A DNA stretch of 33,591 bases from CAZJUO01 sp964549245 (lineage in GTDB: Bacteria > Patescibacteriota > Patescibacteriia > UBA10025 > JAHIVO01), in NCBI GenBank assembly GCA_964549245.1, contig CAZJUO010000003.1:1-33591 (forward strand). The letters are read 5' to 3'. Positions 1-6,082 of the stretch are shown here, piece by piece; the stretch's first letter is position 1, and every line of letters starts with the position of its first letter. A model generated the notes under the pieces. It searched no databases, was not told the origin of the DNA, and saw nothing but the letters and a program-made list of their open reading frames with translations. A program made the translations under genes and the position numbers.

Positions 1-43
1 AACTCCTAATGAAGCCCTTAAGTTGGGGGTGCAAAATGTCCAT
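1..43 (-). CDS. Possible 5' fragment of a gene running off the left edge
   Basis: An open frame begins with ATG at 43-41 on the minus strand and stays open to the window edge (14 codons, starting MDILHPQLKG). A purine-rich AGGAGGAG stretch lies at 56-63, upstream of the ATG, and a TATAAT hexamer lies just beyond it at 63-68 (plus-strand coordinates). The SD-to-start spacing is rather long, but promoter, SD and ATG in order suggest a real gene start divergent from the hydrolase gene. The fragment is too short to assign a family. Confidence 0.35.
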   Translation of the reverse strand, partial: MDILHPQLKGFIRS

Positions 44-85
44 GCCTAAAACACTCTCCTCCTATTATACTGCTTTGATGCCCTA

Positions 86-113
86 TTGACCCTCATATAA
101 AAAAAGGTATAAA
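86..113 (+). promoter_or_regulatory. Sigma70-type promoter for the serine hydrolase gene
   Basis: TTGACC at 86-91 and TATAAA at 108-113 are separated by 16 bp. Predicted transcription starts near 120, giving a leader of only about 12 nt with no SD before the ATG at 132. Confidence 0.65.
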
Positions 114-131
114 ATTAACGCATACAATAAA

Positions 132-1103
132 ATGGCTAACAAAAAAACAAGCTCACTAGTCGCCATCCTCCTTATTTGCATCGGGGGGATTTTAGGATGG
201 GTAGTGCATGACCAATGGAGCGATTCTTATTTTGATATGTCAGCGGCGGCAGTGCGCCAAGGAGGATATACCTACATAAATCCGCTTCTTGAATGTGAAA
301 TTGACGGTAGTCTGGAAAATAAATCACTGGAGAAAATTAAAAACTCTATTAATAAAATTGTCACCAATACTGAAAAAGAAAAGCCTATCAATCACATATC
401 AGTATACTTCCGTGATTTAAACAACGGACCGTGGTTTGGTATCAATGAAAAAGAAAATTTTTCACCGGCCAGCTTACTGAAAATGCCGGTCATGCTAACC
501 TACTACAAAGCAGCGGAAACAGAAACCGACCTGCTAAGCACTGAACTGCGTTTCACCGCTCAAAGTCCCAGTAATGACACGGCATTAGCAGATGGTGCGT
601 CATATACAATCGATGAGCTCATACGATACATGATCGTTGACTCGGATAATGACTCGTTTAATTTGCTAGTAAATAATATTGATTACTCATTGATCGAACA
701 AACGCACCGCGACCTGGGGCTGACCGTGCCGACAGAAGATACGCCAGAAGATTTCATCAATGTAAAAGATTACGCCTCCTTATTCAGAGTTCTTTATAAC
801 TCCTCATACCTTAATCGAAGTATGTCAGAACGGGCTTTAGCACTCTTGAGTGAGGTGACGTTTAATGACGGCATCGCCGCCGGCGTCCCACCATCTCTCA
901 AAATAGCTAATAAATACGGCGTCACCGGTTCATTTCAAAATAACTCCCGCCAGCTCCATGACTGCGGCATCGTCTATTATCCCGACCATCCTTATCTTCT
1001 TTGCATCATGACCCGCGGCGATAATACGCAGGAATTACGAAATGTCATTTCAGAAATCTCAAGTACTGTATACAAAAATATTTCAGAAAGTTATACTGAA
1101 TAA
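132..1103 (+). CDS. Secreted/membrane-anchored serine hydrolase, class A beta-lactamase-like
   Basis: This 323-residue protein has a single N-terminal hydrophobic segment (about residues 8-26) that would anchor or export it. The rest resembles the beta-lactamase2/penicillin-binding serine hydrolase fold. The nucleophile motif is S114-L-L-K117 within SPASLLKMP, and an SDN motif is at residues 171-173. The third box reads K-Y-G (261-263) rather than KTG, and I cannot find the ExxLN omega-loop glutamate needed for deacylation in true class A beta-lactamases. I therefore favour an envelope peptidase or transpeptidase-like role over antibiotic resistance. The gene has its own promoter and ends 1 nt before the likely start of the VIT-like gene, suggesting co-transcription and coupled translation. 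The fold is fairly sure; the substrate is unknown. Confidence 0.8.
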   Translation: MANKKTSSLVAILLICIGGILGWVVHDQWSDSYFDMSAAAVRQGGYTYINPLLECEIDGSLENKSLEKIKNSINKIVTNTEKEKPINHISVYFRDLNNGPWFGINEKENFSPASLLKMPVMLTYYKAAETETDLLSTELRFTAQSPSNDTALADGASYTIDELIRYMIVDSDNDSFNLLVNNIDYSLIEQTHRDLGLTVPTEDTPEDFINVKDYASLFRVLYNSSYLNRSMSERALALLSEVTFNDGIAAGVPPSLKIANKYGVTGSFQNNSRQLHDCGIVYYPDHPYLLCIMTRGDNTQELRNVISEISSTVYKNISESYTE

Positions 1104-1104
1104 T

Positions 1105-1581
1105 ATGCAGCATTCACTACAAGTCGGCTTTAGCTTCGGTCTAACTTCCGCCATCATAACAACCTTGGGTTTAATGGTCGGTCTGGAAGCTGGAACTAGT
1201 TCGCGTTTAGCCGTTATCGGCGGGGTAATTACTATTGCCATCGCTGATGCCTTTTCCGACGCCTTGGGCATCCATATTTCTGAAGAGTCTGAAAACGTAC
1301 ACACTACTAAAGAGGTCTGGACTTCCACTATCTCGACTTTTGGCTTCAAGGCTGTCTTCGCTCTGTTATTTATCATCCCCATCGTTATTTTTGAACTCAA
1401 TATGGCCATAATTGTTTGCGTAATTATTGGCCTGCTGATGCTGTGCGTTCTAAGCTATGTGCTAGCCAGGCAACAAAAAGAACCGCCCTGGAAAATCGTT
1501 GGTGAGCATTTATTGATTGCGGTGGTAGTTATCGTGATTACCCACTACTTGGGCATCTGGATAAAAAATACATTTAGTTAG
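1105..1581 (+). CDS. VIT/CCC1-family-like integral membrane protein
   Basis: A 158-residue membrane protein with about five hydrophobic segments. The N-terminal part (GLTSAIITTLGLMVGL, then an amphipathic stretch with acidic residues around DAFSDALGIHISEESEN) resembles the VIT1/CCC1-type family of putative iron/manganese transporters. I chose the ATG at 1105, one base after the upstream stop. The frame is open from 1042, but the extra 21 residues overlap the hydrolase gene and are not membrane-like. No good SD is visible, so re-initiation after the hydrolase stop is likely. Metal transport is a family-based inference; the acidic cytoplasmic loop present in some VIT proteins is very short here, so the substrate is uncertain. 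Confidence 0.65.
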   Translation: MQHSLQVGFSFGLTSAIITTLGLMVGLEAGTSSRLAVIGGVITIAIADAFSDALGIHISEESENVHTTKEVWTSTISTFGFKAVFALLFIIPIVIFELNMAIIVCVIIGLLMLCVLSYVLARQQKEPPWKIVGEHLLIAVVVIVITHYLGIWIKNTFS

Positions 1582-1630
1582 CCGCTTCCCTGGCAGTTTA
1601 GTATTAAACCATAAGTTAATACAATATTAG

Positions 1631-1664
1631 AAATAAAAAACGCCACTTATAAAAAAATAAGTGG
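1631..1664 (-). terminator. Intrinsic terminator of the polytopic membrane protein gene
   Basis: An 8-bp perfect stem (CCACTTAT/ATAAGTGG, 1643-1664) with a 6-nt loop is followed on the minus strand by a T-rich run (1631-1642). It lies about 10 bp past the stop at 1674. It may also help stop plus-strand transcription from the VIT-like gene. Confidence 0.8.
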
Positions 1665-1673
1665 GGAACATTT

Positions 1674-2825
1674 TTACTTAGGAAAATAAAATGAACATGG
1701 CCAAAAATGCACCTTAAGGGCATACCGGCCAATATGCTGAAAAAATGGTTCAACTAGTTCGTCATATGAAGTATCAATAAAACATTGCCATCCGCCGGAT
1801 TGAGCGTATTTCCGCATAGCAGCCATTTGAAACGCCAACGTAGCAAAACCGCAAAATACCCCGGTGGCCAATGATAAGCTTAAAAGCAATAGCTTATCCG
1901 ATGCGGGCAATACCCCTAACAACGAATATGCCAAAGCGCTTACCGCCGTCATTGCCAGACAGACGAATAAACCCAGCCAATAATCGCCTTTTTTCAAACT
2001 TTTCGCATCACGTAGCATGAGCTTGGCTGCTGATACTGGCACAACGACTGCCAGACATACTGCCAAAGCATACGTTAGACCATAAAGTCCATAGACAATC
2101 ATATCAAACCAAGCTAATAGCCAACTCCATAAAAAGGTAACTAACGCCCATACCGTAAAGAGAAATAGTCCTCTTTCGCGGCATATTTTGAATGCTTGCT
2201 TTTGGTTATGAACAATCCACGTTCTACTCATTGAGGCAAATAATACAGAGACGCTCGCCAATATTACCCCCAAACCAGCTATGGAAAAATAAAAAGCATT
2301 GACATCAGCACCAAGTTTACTGGCTATCTCTATCACCGCAACCGCAGCTCCGATCATCGACGGATACACTATCGATGATATAATAATATGAACCTGGTCT
2401 TCGATAGGCTTCCTTTTCAAATATGCCAAACTTCTGAATATAAAGCTCCAGAAAATAATAAGAGCTATGCCCAGCCCGATATTTTTCAAAACCGAAACAA
2501 CCGTACCGTCATAAGCGAACGTTACCGTTTGCCAAAGACTCTGGCCTATGGATGTCCAGTGAATAAAACAAAACAACCCGGCCAGTACGGTTAATGCGCT
2601 TATACAATATCGGGGCCTGCTGAACAATACGGAAAAGGGTGCATGCAGCCAGAAAAAAATTTGCCTGATCAGACAAGCTATAGACAGATACAAAAAGCCG
2701 ACAGTAAAACCAATAACGCAAGCGATTAGTAACCACCAGAAATCAAAGCTATTGAAAACAAAAATGCCCGCTCCTCCGCCGAGCAAACCACCCACAAAGC
2801 ACTGCCACTTTCTCTTTGGTAGCAT
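1674..2825 (-). CDS. Polytopic membrane protein of unknown function
   Basis: A 383-residue protein made almost entirely of hydrophobic segments, with roughly nine to ten predicted transmembrane helices. It starts with a short basic N-terminus (MLPKRKWQ) and ends with a short soluble tail rich in aromatic residues. Basic loops (RTWIVHNQKQAFKICRERG, RKPIEDQ) probably face the cytoplasm. I recognise no transporter or enzyme signature. The start is fixed by AAGGAGG at 2831-2837, five bases upstream of the ATG. It has its own promoter and terminator and so is probably a single-gene unit. Codon usage looks similar to its neighbours. Confidence 0.75.
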   Translation of the reverse strand: MLPKRKWQCFVGGLLGGGAGIFVFNSFDFWWLLIACVIGFTVGFLYLSIACLIRQIFFWLHAPFSVLFSRPRYCISALTVLAGLFCFIHWTSIGQSLWQTVTFAYDGTVVSVLKNIGLGIALIIFWSFIFRSLAYLKRKPIEDQVHIIISSIVYPSMIGAAVAVIEIASKLGADVNAFYFSIAGLGVILASVSVLFASMSRTWIVHNQKQAFKICRERGLFLFTVWALVTFLWSWLLAWFDMIVYGLYGLTYALAVCLAVVVPVSAAKLMLRDAKSLKKGDYWLGLFVCLAMTAVSALAYSLLGVLPASDKLLLLSLSLATGVFCGFATLAFQMAAMRKYAQSGGWQCFIDTSYDELVEPFFQHIGRYALKVHFWPCSFYFPK

Positions 2826-2872
2826 GGCTACCTCCTTGTTTTTAAGTTATTAACGTTCAATTATTTTAACTA

Positions 2873-2901
2873 AAATTACAACGTACGTCATTTTTTGTCA
2901 A
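2873..2901 (-). promoter_or_regulatory. Promoter for the polytopic membrane protein gene
   Basis: On the minus strand a perfect TTGACA (2896-2901) and TAATTT (2873-2878) are separated by 17 bp, leaving a leader of about 40 nt before the SD-preceded ATG at 2825. Confidence 0.65.
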
Positions 2902-2903
2902 TT

Positions 2904-2933
2904 AAAAAACCGCTGTACCAACCGATACAGCGG
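2904..2933 (-). terminator. Intrinsic terminator after the CsrA-like fusion gene
   Basis: CCGCTGTA/TACAGCGG form a perfect 8-bp stem (2910-2933) with an 8-nt loop, followed on the minus strand by six Ts (2904-2909). It sits about 10 bp past the stop at 2944. Confidence 0.9.
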
Positions 2934-2943
2934 AATAACTATC

Positions 2944-3459
2944 TTAGCCTTGGCGTATTATGCAAAGCTTATCAAGGGCATACGGCGAAATTGCCTCCCA
3001 TACTTCTTTCATTCCAGCTCGGCTACCGGCTCCTTTTATTGCTCTTTTAACGTCTTTTCGGTCTAAAATATCCTTTGGTATACCGTAAATATCATACAAA
3101 TCACCAATGAGCATTGGAAGCTTTACTCTGCTCTCTTTATTGAGCAGATTACGAAAAAGGTAAACCGAACCGCACTCCTGGCAAGCAACTAGCATGATAC
3201 GCAACTTTTTTAAAAAACTTACCGGAAAACTAAACATCACCTGGTCACAGCAGGACAACAGCGGATGGCACCGATGAAATTTAAACATGTCCGGCTTCCC
3301 CGTAAGTACCAAGTTTACCTGACGGCCATTAATGAACCGGATAAGCACCCTGCATGACCCGATAGTTCTACCACTCGGATCTTTTACTTCAACATAAATT
3401 GGCTCGTTGGGTTTCCTGGTAAGACACAGATTTCCATCATTTGAACTTTGTTTCTTCAT
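2944..3459 (-). CDS. Protein with N-terminal CsrA-like region and Cys-containing C-terminal extension
   Basis: A 171-residue protein. Residues 11-63 match the CsrA pattern: LCLTRKPNEPIYV against LILTRRVGETLMI, and GRQVNLVLTGKPDMFKFHR against GNQVRIGVNAPKEVSVHR, with about nine extra residues in the first loop. The two arginines that contact RNA in CsrA (in LTR and in the terminal HR) are both present, as R15 and R63. Residues 64-171 are not CsrA-like. They contain C64, H65, C70, C71 and a CxxC pair (C93/C96) that could bind metal, followed by a charged helical tail. CsrA is normally about 60-70 residues, so this is an extended form. The start is supported by an AGGAGG-type SD. An RNA-binding or translational-control role is inferred by similarity only; a structural resemblance without RNA binding is possible. 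Confidence 0.6.
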   Translation of the reverse strand: MKKQSSNDGNLCLTRKPNEPIYVEVKDPSGRTIGSCRVLIRFINGRQVNLVLTGKPDMFKFHRCHPLLSCCDQVMFSFPVSFLKKLRIMLVACQECGSVYLFRNLLNKESRVKLPMLIGDLYDIYGIPKDILDRKDVKRAIKGAGSRAGMKEVWEAISPYALDKLCIIRQG

Positions 3460-3530
3460 TTGCCCCTCCTTCCTTGGCTAGTAATTTTCACTAAATTATT
3501 CCTATAGCATAAAAAGAGCAATATCTTCAT

Positions 3531-3559
3531 ATATAAACATACGATATGCTTTCTGTCAA
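3531..3559 (-). promoter_or_regulatory. Promoter for the CsrA-like fusion gene
   Basis: Minus strand: perfect TTGACA (3554-3559), 17-bp spacer, TTATAT (3531-3536). Predicted start is near 3524, giving a leader of about 65 nt that contains the SD run GGAAGGAGGGG just before the ATG at 3459. Confidence 0.7.
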
Positions 3560-3584
3560 GGCTTTATTAACAGGCTTTATTAAC
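3559..3584. repeat. 13-bp perfect tandem duplication
   Basis: AGGCTTTATTAAC occurs twice head to tail (3559-3571 and 3572-3584). It abuts the -35 box of the CsrA-like gene, so it could be a slippage product or an upstream regulatory site. Confidence 0.7.
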
Positions 3585-3627
3585 AAATACTAGCAGCAAA
3601 AAAACTCCACCTCCACTGAGGAATAAA

Positions 3628-3730
3628 TGCCCCTTTCTTGTCATACTGAACTTGTTTCAGTATCTAAGAAAGGGGCATGTAAACTCTGAATAGACCCTGG
3701 CGTTCGTCAGGATTTCGATTCAGGGCGACA
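3628..3730. repeat. Palindromic, REP-like intergenic element
   Basis: TGCCCCTTTCTT (3628-3639) pairs with AAGAAAGGGGCA (3666-3677), and inside it ATACTGAA (3643-3650) pairs with TTCAGTAT (3656-3663) around a 5-nt loop, giving a stem of about 20 pairs. A second part follows (to 3730) ending TTCAGGGCGACA, which is inverted relative to TGTCATACTGAA at 3639. The core resembles dispersed bacterial palindromic elements of the type TCATnCTGAACTTGTTTCAG. The stem is not followed by a T tract, so it is not a simple terminator for the genes beside it. Confidence 0.6.
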
Positions 3731-3753
3731 AATGCGGGTATGGTAGCACAATA

Positions 3754-5307
3754 CTACAACCTCTTCATCATATAGGTACTATCTAACCAATACCCCAGCT
3801 TACGATAATACTCCCTCACTCCTACGCCAGAGATAACAGCCATCTTTTTATAGCCTTGTTTTTCAGCTAAGCTTTCCGCCTGCTTCATCAGCCGTTTGCC
3901 GAGGCCTATATGCTGAACTGCTTTCCCTTTTTTACCAACTGGAATCAGCTCCCCATAGGTATGCAATTCCCGTATTAAAGCTGTTTCACTATCAAACGGC
4001 ACCGAGGCTGCTAATTTCCTAGTCTTATTTGGTAAGCGCAGGCGCACAAAAGCAAAAAGTTTTTTCTTGTCCTTACTTTCAAAGCTAATAAAATATTCAG
4101 TGCCCTGCCCAGCCTTATACCGGCGTTTAACTAAAACAATTTCCTTCAGTTTAACTTGCGCTTGTCTGGCCTCACGGCAGCGGATACAGCGGCACGCCAC
4201 CCCCTCGTTGTGCAGCACCTGGCGTAAATTAGTAACTATATTGCCGGCCACAATCTCCGGCCCCGGAATATCACGGATCAATCGATTAATACGCACGTAT
4301 GGGGGCACTGCCTGCTTTATTTTTTTAATTACAGTAACCAAAACCTTATCAGAATATGACTTGTATTTCCCTTGCTTATACCATTGATACAAAAGAGAAT
4401 TTTTTATCACTACACAGGGATAAATTTTGAGCATATCCGGCTGCCACCTTGGATCTGAAAACACTTTTTTAAATACCTGTACATCCTTAGCGGGCGTAGA
4501 GCCAGGTAGGCCAGGCATTAAGTGGTAGGTAATTTTAATACCAAAATCACGCAGCAATGCCGTGGCACGGGCCATATTGTCTAACGTATCGTCCCGCTTA
4601 ACTAAATCCAAAACGTCTTGATGAATTGACTGGATGCCAATTTGCACATGTGTACAGCCTAAAGCGCGCATATGAAGTAATTCCTCTGCAGTTACATAAT
4701 CAGGTCGCGTTTCTAAAGACAGGCCGATAATTCTATGTTTAGCTTTTTCATTGAGACGCTGGGCTTGAATCAGCGTTTTGGATTTTCTTCCATTGGCCCC
4801 TTCAAAACAGCGCTTGATAAACCATTCCCGGTAGCGCTTTTTATAAAACGACCACGTCCCTCCCAAAACTATCAGTTCGATTTTATCGGCATTATGGCCG
4901 TTGTCTTCTAAGACCTTGATGCGCCGGGCGACCTGCTGGTAGGGATCAAACCGCAGACGGAAAGCCCGCTGGGCGGCCGGTTCGGAAACAATATAGCTTT
5001 TGGGCATGCCTTTGGGTGCCGGGCAGTAAACACAGCGGCCAGGGCAGGGATACGGCTTGGTCAGCACCGTAACTGGAGCAATACCGGACATGGTCCGTAT
5101 CTCACGTTTTCGCAATAACCGCAATAGGCTCTGATCAAGCCGGCCCTTGAACATTTGCCGGTATTTTTTTAATATTGCAGAATTGGCTATAATAGTAGTA
5201 TGGTGCTTTTTTGCCAACCTCCGCTTATACTCCAAAAGCTCAGTACCAGTTTGGGGACGAAGCACTACTAAATCATTAATATACTTATTAGTAATATTGA
5301 TATCCAT
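3754..5307 (-). CDS. elp3: Elp3-type tRNA U34 radical SAM / GNAT enzyme
   Basis: A 517-residue protein with the two Elp3 domains. The radical SAM part carries the iron-sulfur motif CPGRCVYC (C88, C92, C95), followed by LGGTWSFY near residue 148 and a LETRPD strand motif. The C-terminal GNAT part contains the acetyl-CoA site QHIGLGKRL and the typical Elp3 ending ISGVGVREYYRKLGYW. Elp3 builds the carboxymethyl side chain at C5 of wobble uridine in tRNA from acetyl-CoA and SAM; archaeal Elp3 is reported to do this without other Elongator subunits. The frame is open to 5364, but the extra 19 residues would overlap the opposite gene and are not Elp3-like, so I start at the ATG at 5307. No SD is seen. 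Its ATG touches the ATG of the divergent methyltransferase gene. Confidence 0.93.
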   Translation of the reverse strand: MDINITNKYINDLVVLRPQTGTELLEYKRRLAKKHHTTIIANSAILKKYRQMFKGRLDQSLLRLLRKREIRTMSGIAPVTVLTKPYPCPGRCVYCPAPKGMPKSYIVSEPAAQRAFRLRFDPYQQVARRIKVLEDNGHNADKIELIVLGGTWSFYKKRYREWFIKRCFEGANGRKSKTLIQAQRLNEKAKHRIIGLSLETRPDYVTAEELLHMRALGCTHVQIGIQSIHQDVLDLVKRDDTLDNMARATALLRDFGIKITYHLMPGLPGSTPAKDVQVFKKVFSDPRWQPDMLKIYPCVVIKNSLLYQWYKQGKYKSYSDKVLVTVIKKIKQAVPPYVRINRLIRDIPGPEIVAGNIVTNLRQVLHNEGVACRCIRCREARQAQVKLKEIVLVKRRYKAGQGTEYFISFESKDKKKLFAFVRLRLPNKTRKLAASVPFDSETALIRELHTYGELIPVGKKGKAVQHIGLGKRLMKQAESLAEKQGYKKMAVISGVGVREYYRKLGYWLDSTYMMKRL

Positions 5308-6030
5308 ATGCGTGAGACGATTGCCAGGGCAATAGTAGCAAAAACTAAAAAAGATTATAACCACATCGTATCAAAATTTTCCGCTACCCGCCAGTATCCC
5401 TGGACCGAACTGGAACCGCTCAAACGCTATGTAGCCAGCGGTGATCATATACTCGATGTGGGTTGTGGTAATGGCAGGCTTTTAAAAATTGCTTTCAAGC
5501 GGAATGTTTCCTATACCGGCTTTGACATTAGCGATAAGCTGATCAACCAGGCTAAAATCAATTTTCCCCACCACACTTTCGTTGAAGGAGACCTCACCCG
5601 AAAGTTGCCCTTTTCTGATAATGCCTTTGATGTCATCTTTTGCGTCGCTACCATGCACCATATTCCCAGCGCCTCCTTGCGCCACCAATCATTGCAGGAA
5701 ATGTATCGCGTACTCAAGCCGAAAGGCTGCCTCATATTCTCAAACTGGAACTTGTGGCAACAGCGTTGGTGGCCGCTCCACCTGCGATTTTACGCGAAAA
5801 AACTAATCGGCCGCAATAAGCTCGACTTGCACGATGTCTTCAAGCCCTGGAAAGATGAGCAAGGGCGCTTGGTCACGGAGCGGTACCTTCACGCCTTTTC
5901 AAAAAAAGAATTGGCCAGTCTTTTTAGAAAAAACGGCTTTTCAGTAGCCCAGCAGTATTACACCAAAAAAGGCTCCCGTACCAATTGGCTGCAAGGGTAC
6001 AACCTAATTTCTATTGCCCATAAACCTTGA
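5308..6030 (+). CDS. Trm9/ALKBH8-like tRNA U34 carboxymethyl methyltransferase
   Basis: A 240-residue class I SAM methyltransferase with DVGCGNG (50-56), an acidic residue after strand 2 (D73) and HHI at 117-119. Beyond the generic fold it carries the features of the Trm9/ALKBH8 group: FSATRQYPW near residues 24-32 (yeast Trm9 has a similar FSxTRxxPW), SNWNLWQQ, RYLHAFSKKEL (192-202) and a C-terminal YY...NW stretch. Members of that group methylate cm5U34 of tRNA to mcm5U34. The divergent neighbour is Elp3, which makes cm5U, so the context fits closely. Eukaryotic Trm9 needs the partner Trm112; none is encoded in this window. No SD is visible, and no other start codon is available in frame nearby. 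A methyltransferase for another carboxylate-bearing base is the main alternative. Confidence 0.8.
   Translation: MRETIARAIVAKTKKDYNHIVSKFSATRQYPWTELEPLKRYVASGDHILDVGCGNGRLLKIAFKRNVSYTGFDISDKLINQAKINFPHHTFVEGDLTRKLPFSDNAFDVIFCVATMHHIPSASLRHQSLQEMYRVLKPKGCLIFSNWNLWQQRWWPLHLRFYAKKLIGRNKLDLHDVFKPWKDEQGRLVTERYLHAFSKKELASLFRKNGFSVAQQYYTKKGSRTNWLQGYNLISIAHKP
5354..5359 (-). promoter_or_regulatory. Candidate -10 box for elp3 inside the divergent gene
   Basis: A perfect TATAAT lies on the minus strand at 5354-5359, about 50 bp upstream of the elp3 ATG and within the first codons of the methyltransferase gene. I see no good -35 at the right distance, so confidence is limited. Confidence 0.35.
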
Positions 6031-6060
6031 TTGGCAAGGATTTTTGGGTTATAGTATACA
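6031..6060 (+). promoter_or_regulatory. Candidate promoter for the beta-helix/pmm/HAD/murI operon
   Basis: TTGGCA at 6031-6036 and TATACA at 6055-6060 are 18 bp apart. They lie directly after the methyltransferase stop and about 23 bp before the ATG at 6083. Confidence 0.5.
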
Positions 6061-6082
6061 CATAAATAATAAATGTATTACT

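Noticed and set aside
132..1103. Antibiotic-resistance beta-lactamase
   Set aside because: The deacylation glutamate loop is not apparent and the third box is KYG; resistance cannot be supported from the sequence.
3628..3677. Palindrome as a terminator for elp3
   Set aside because: The stem is strong but not followed by a T tract on either strand near its base, and its core resembles a dispersed repeat.
5308..5364. N-terminal extension of the Elp3 protein by 19 residues
   Set aside because: The extra residues do not look like Elp3 and would overlap the divergent gene; the ATG at 5307 gives a normal family start.
6014..6082. 23-residue extension of the beta-helix protein
   Set aside because: It overlaps the methyltransferase end and the candidate promoter and would bury the signal peptide.
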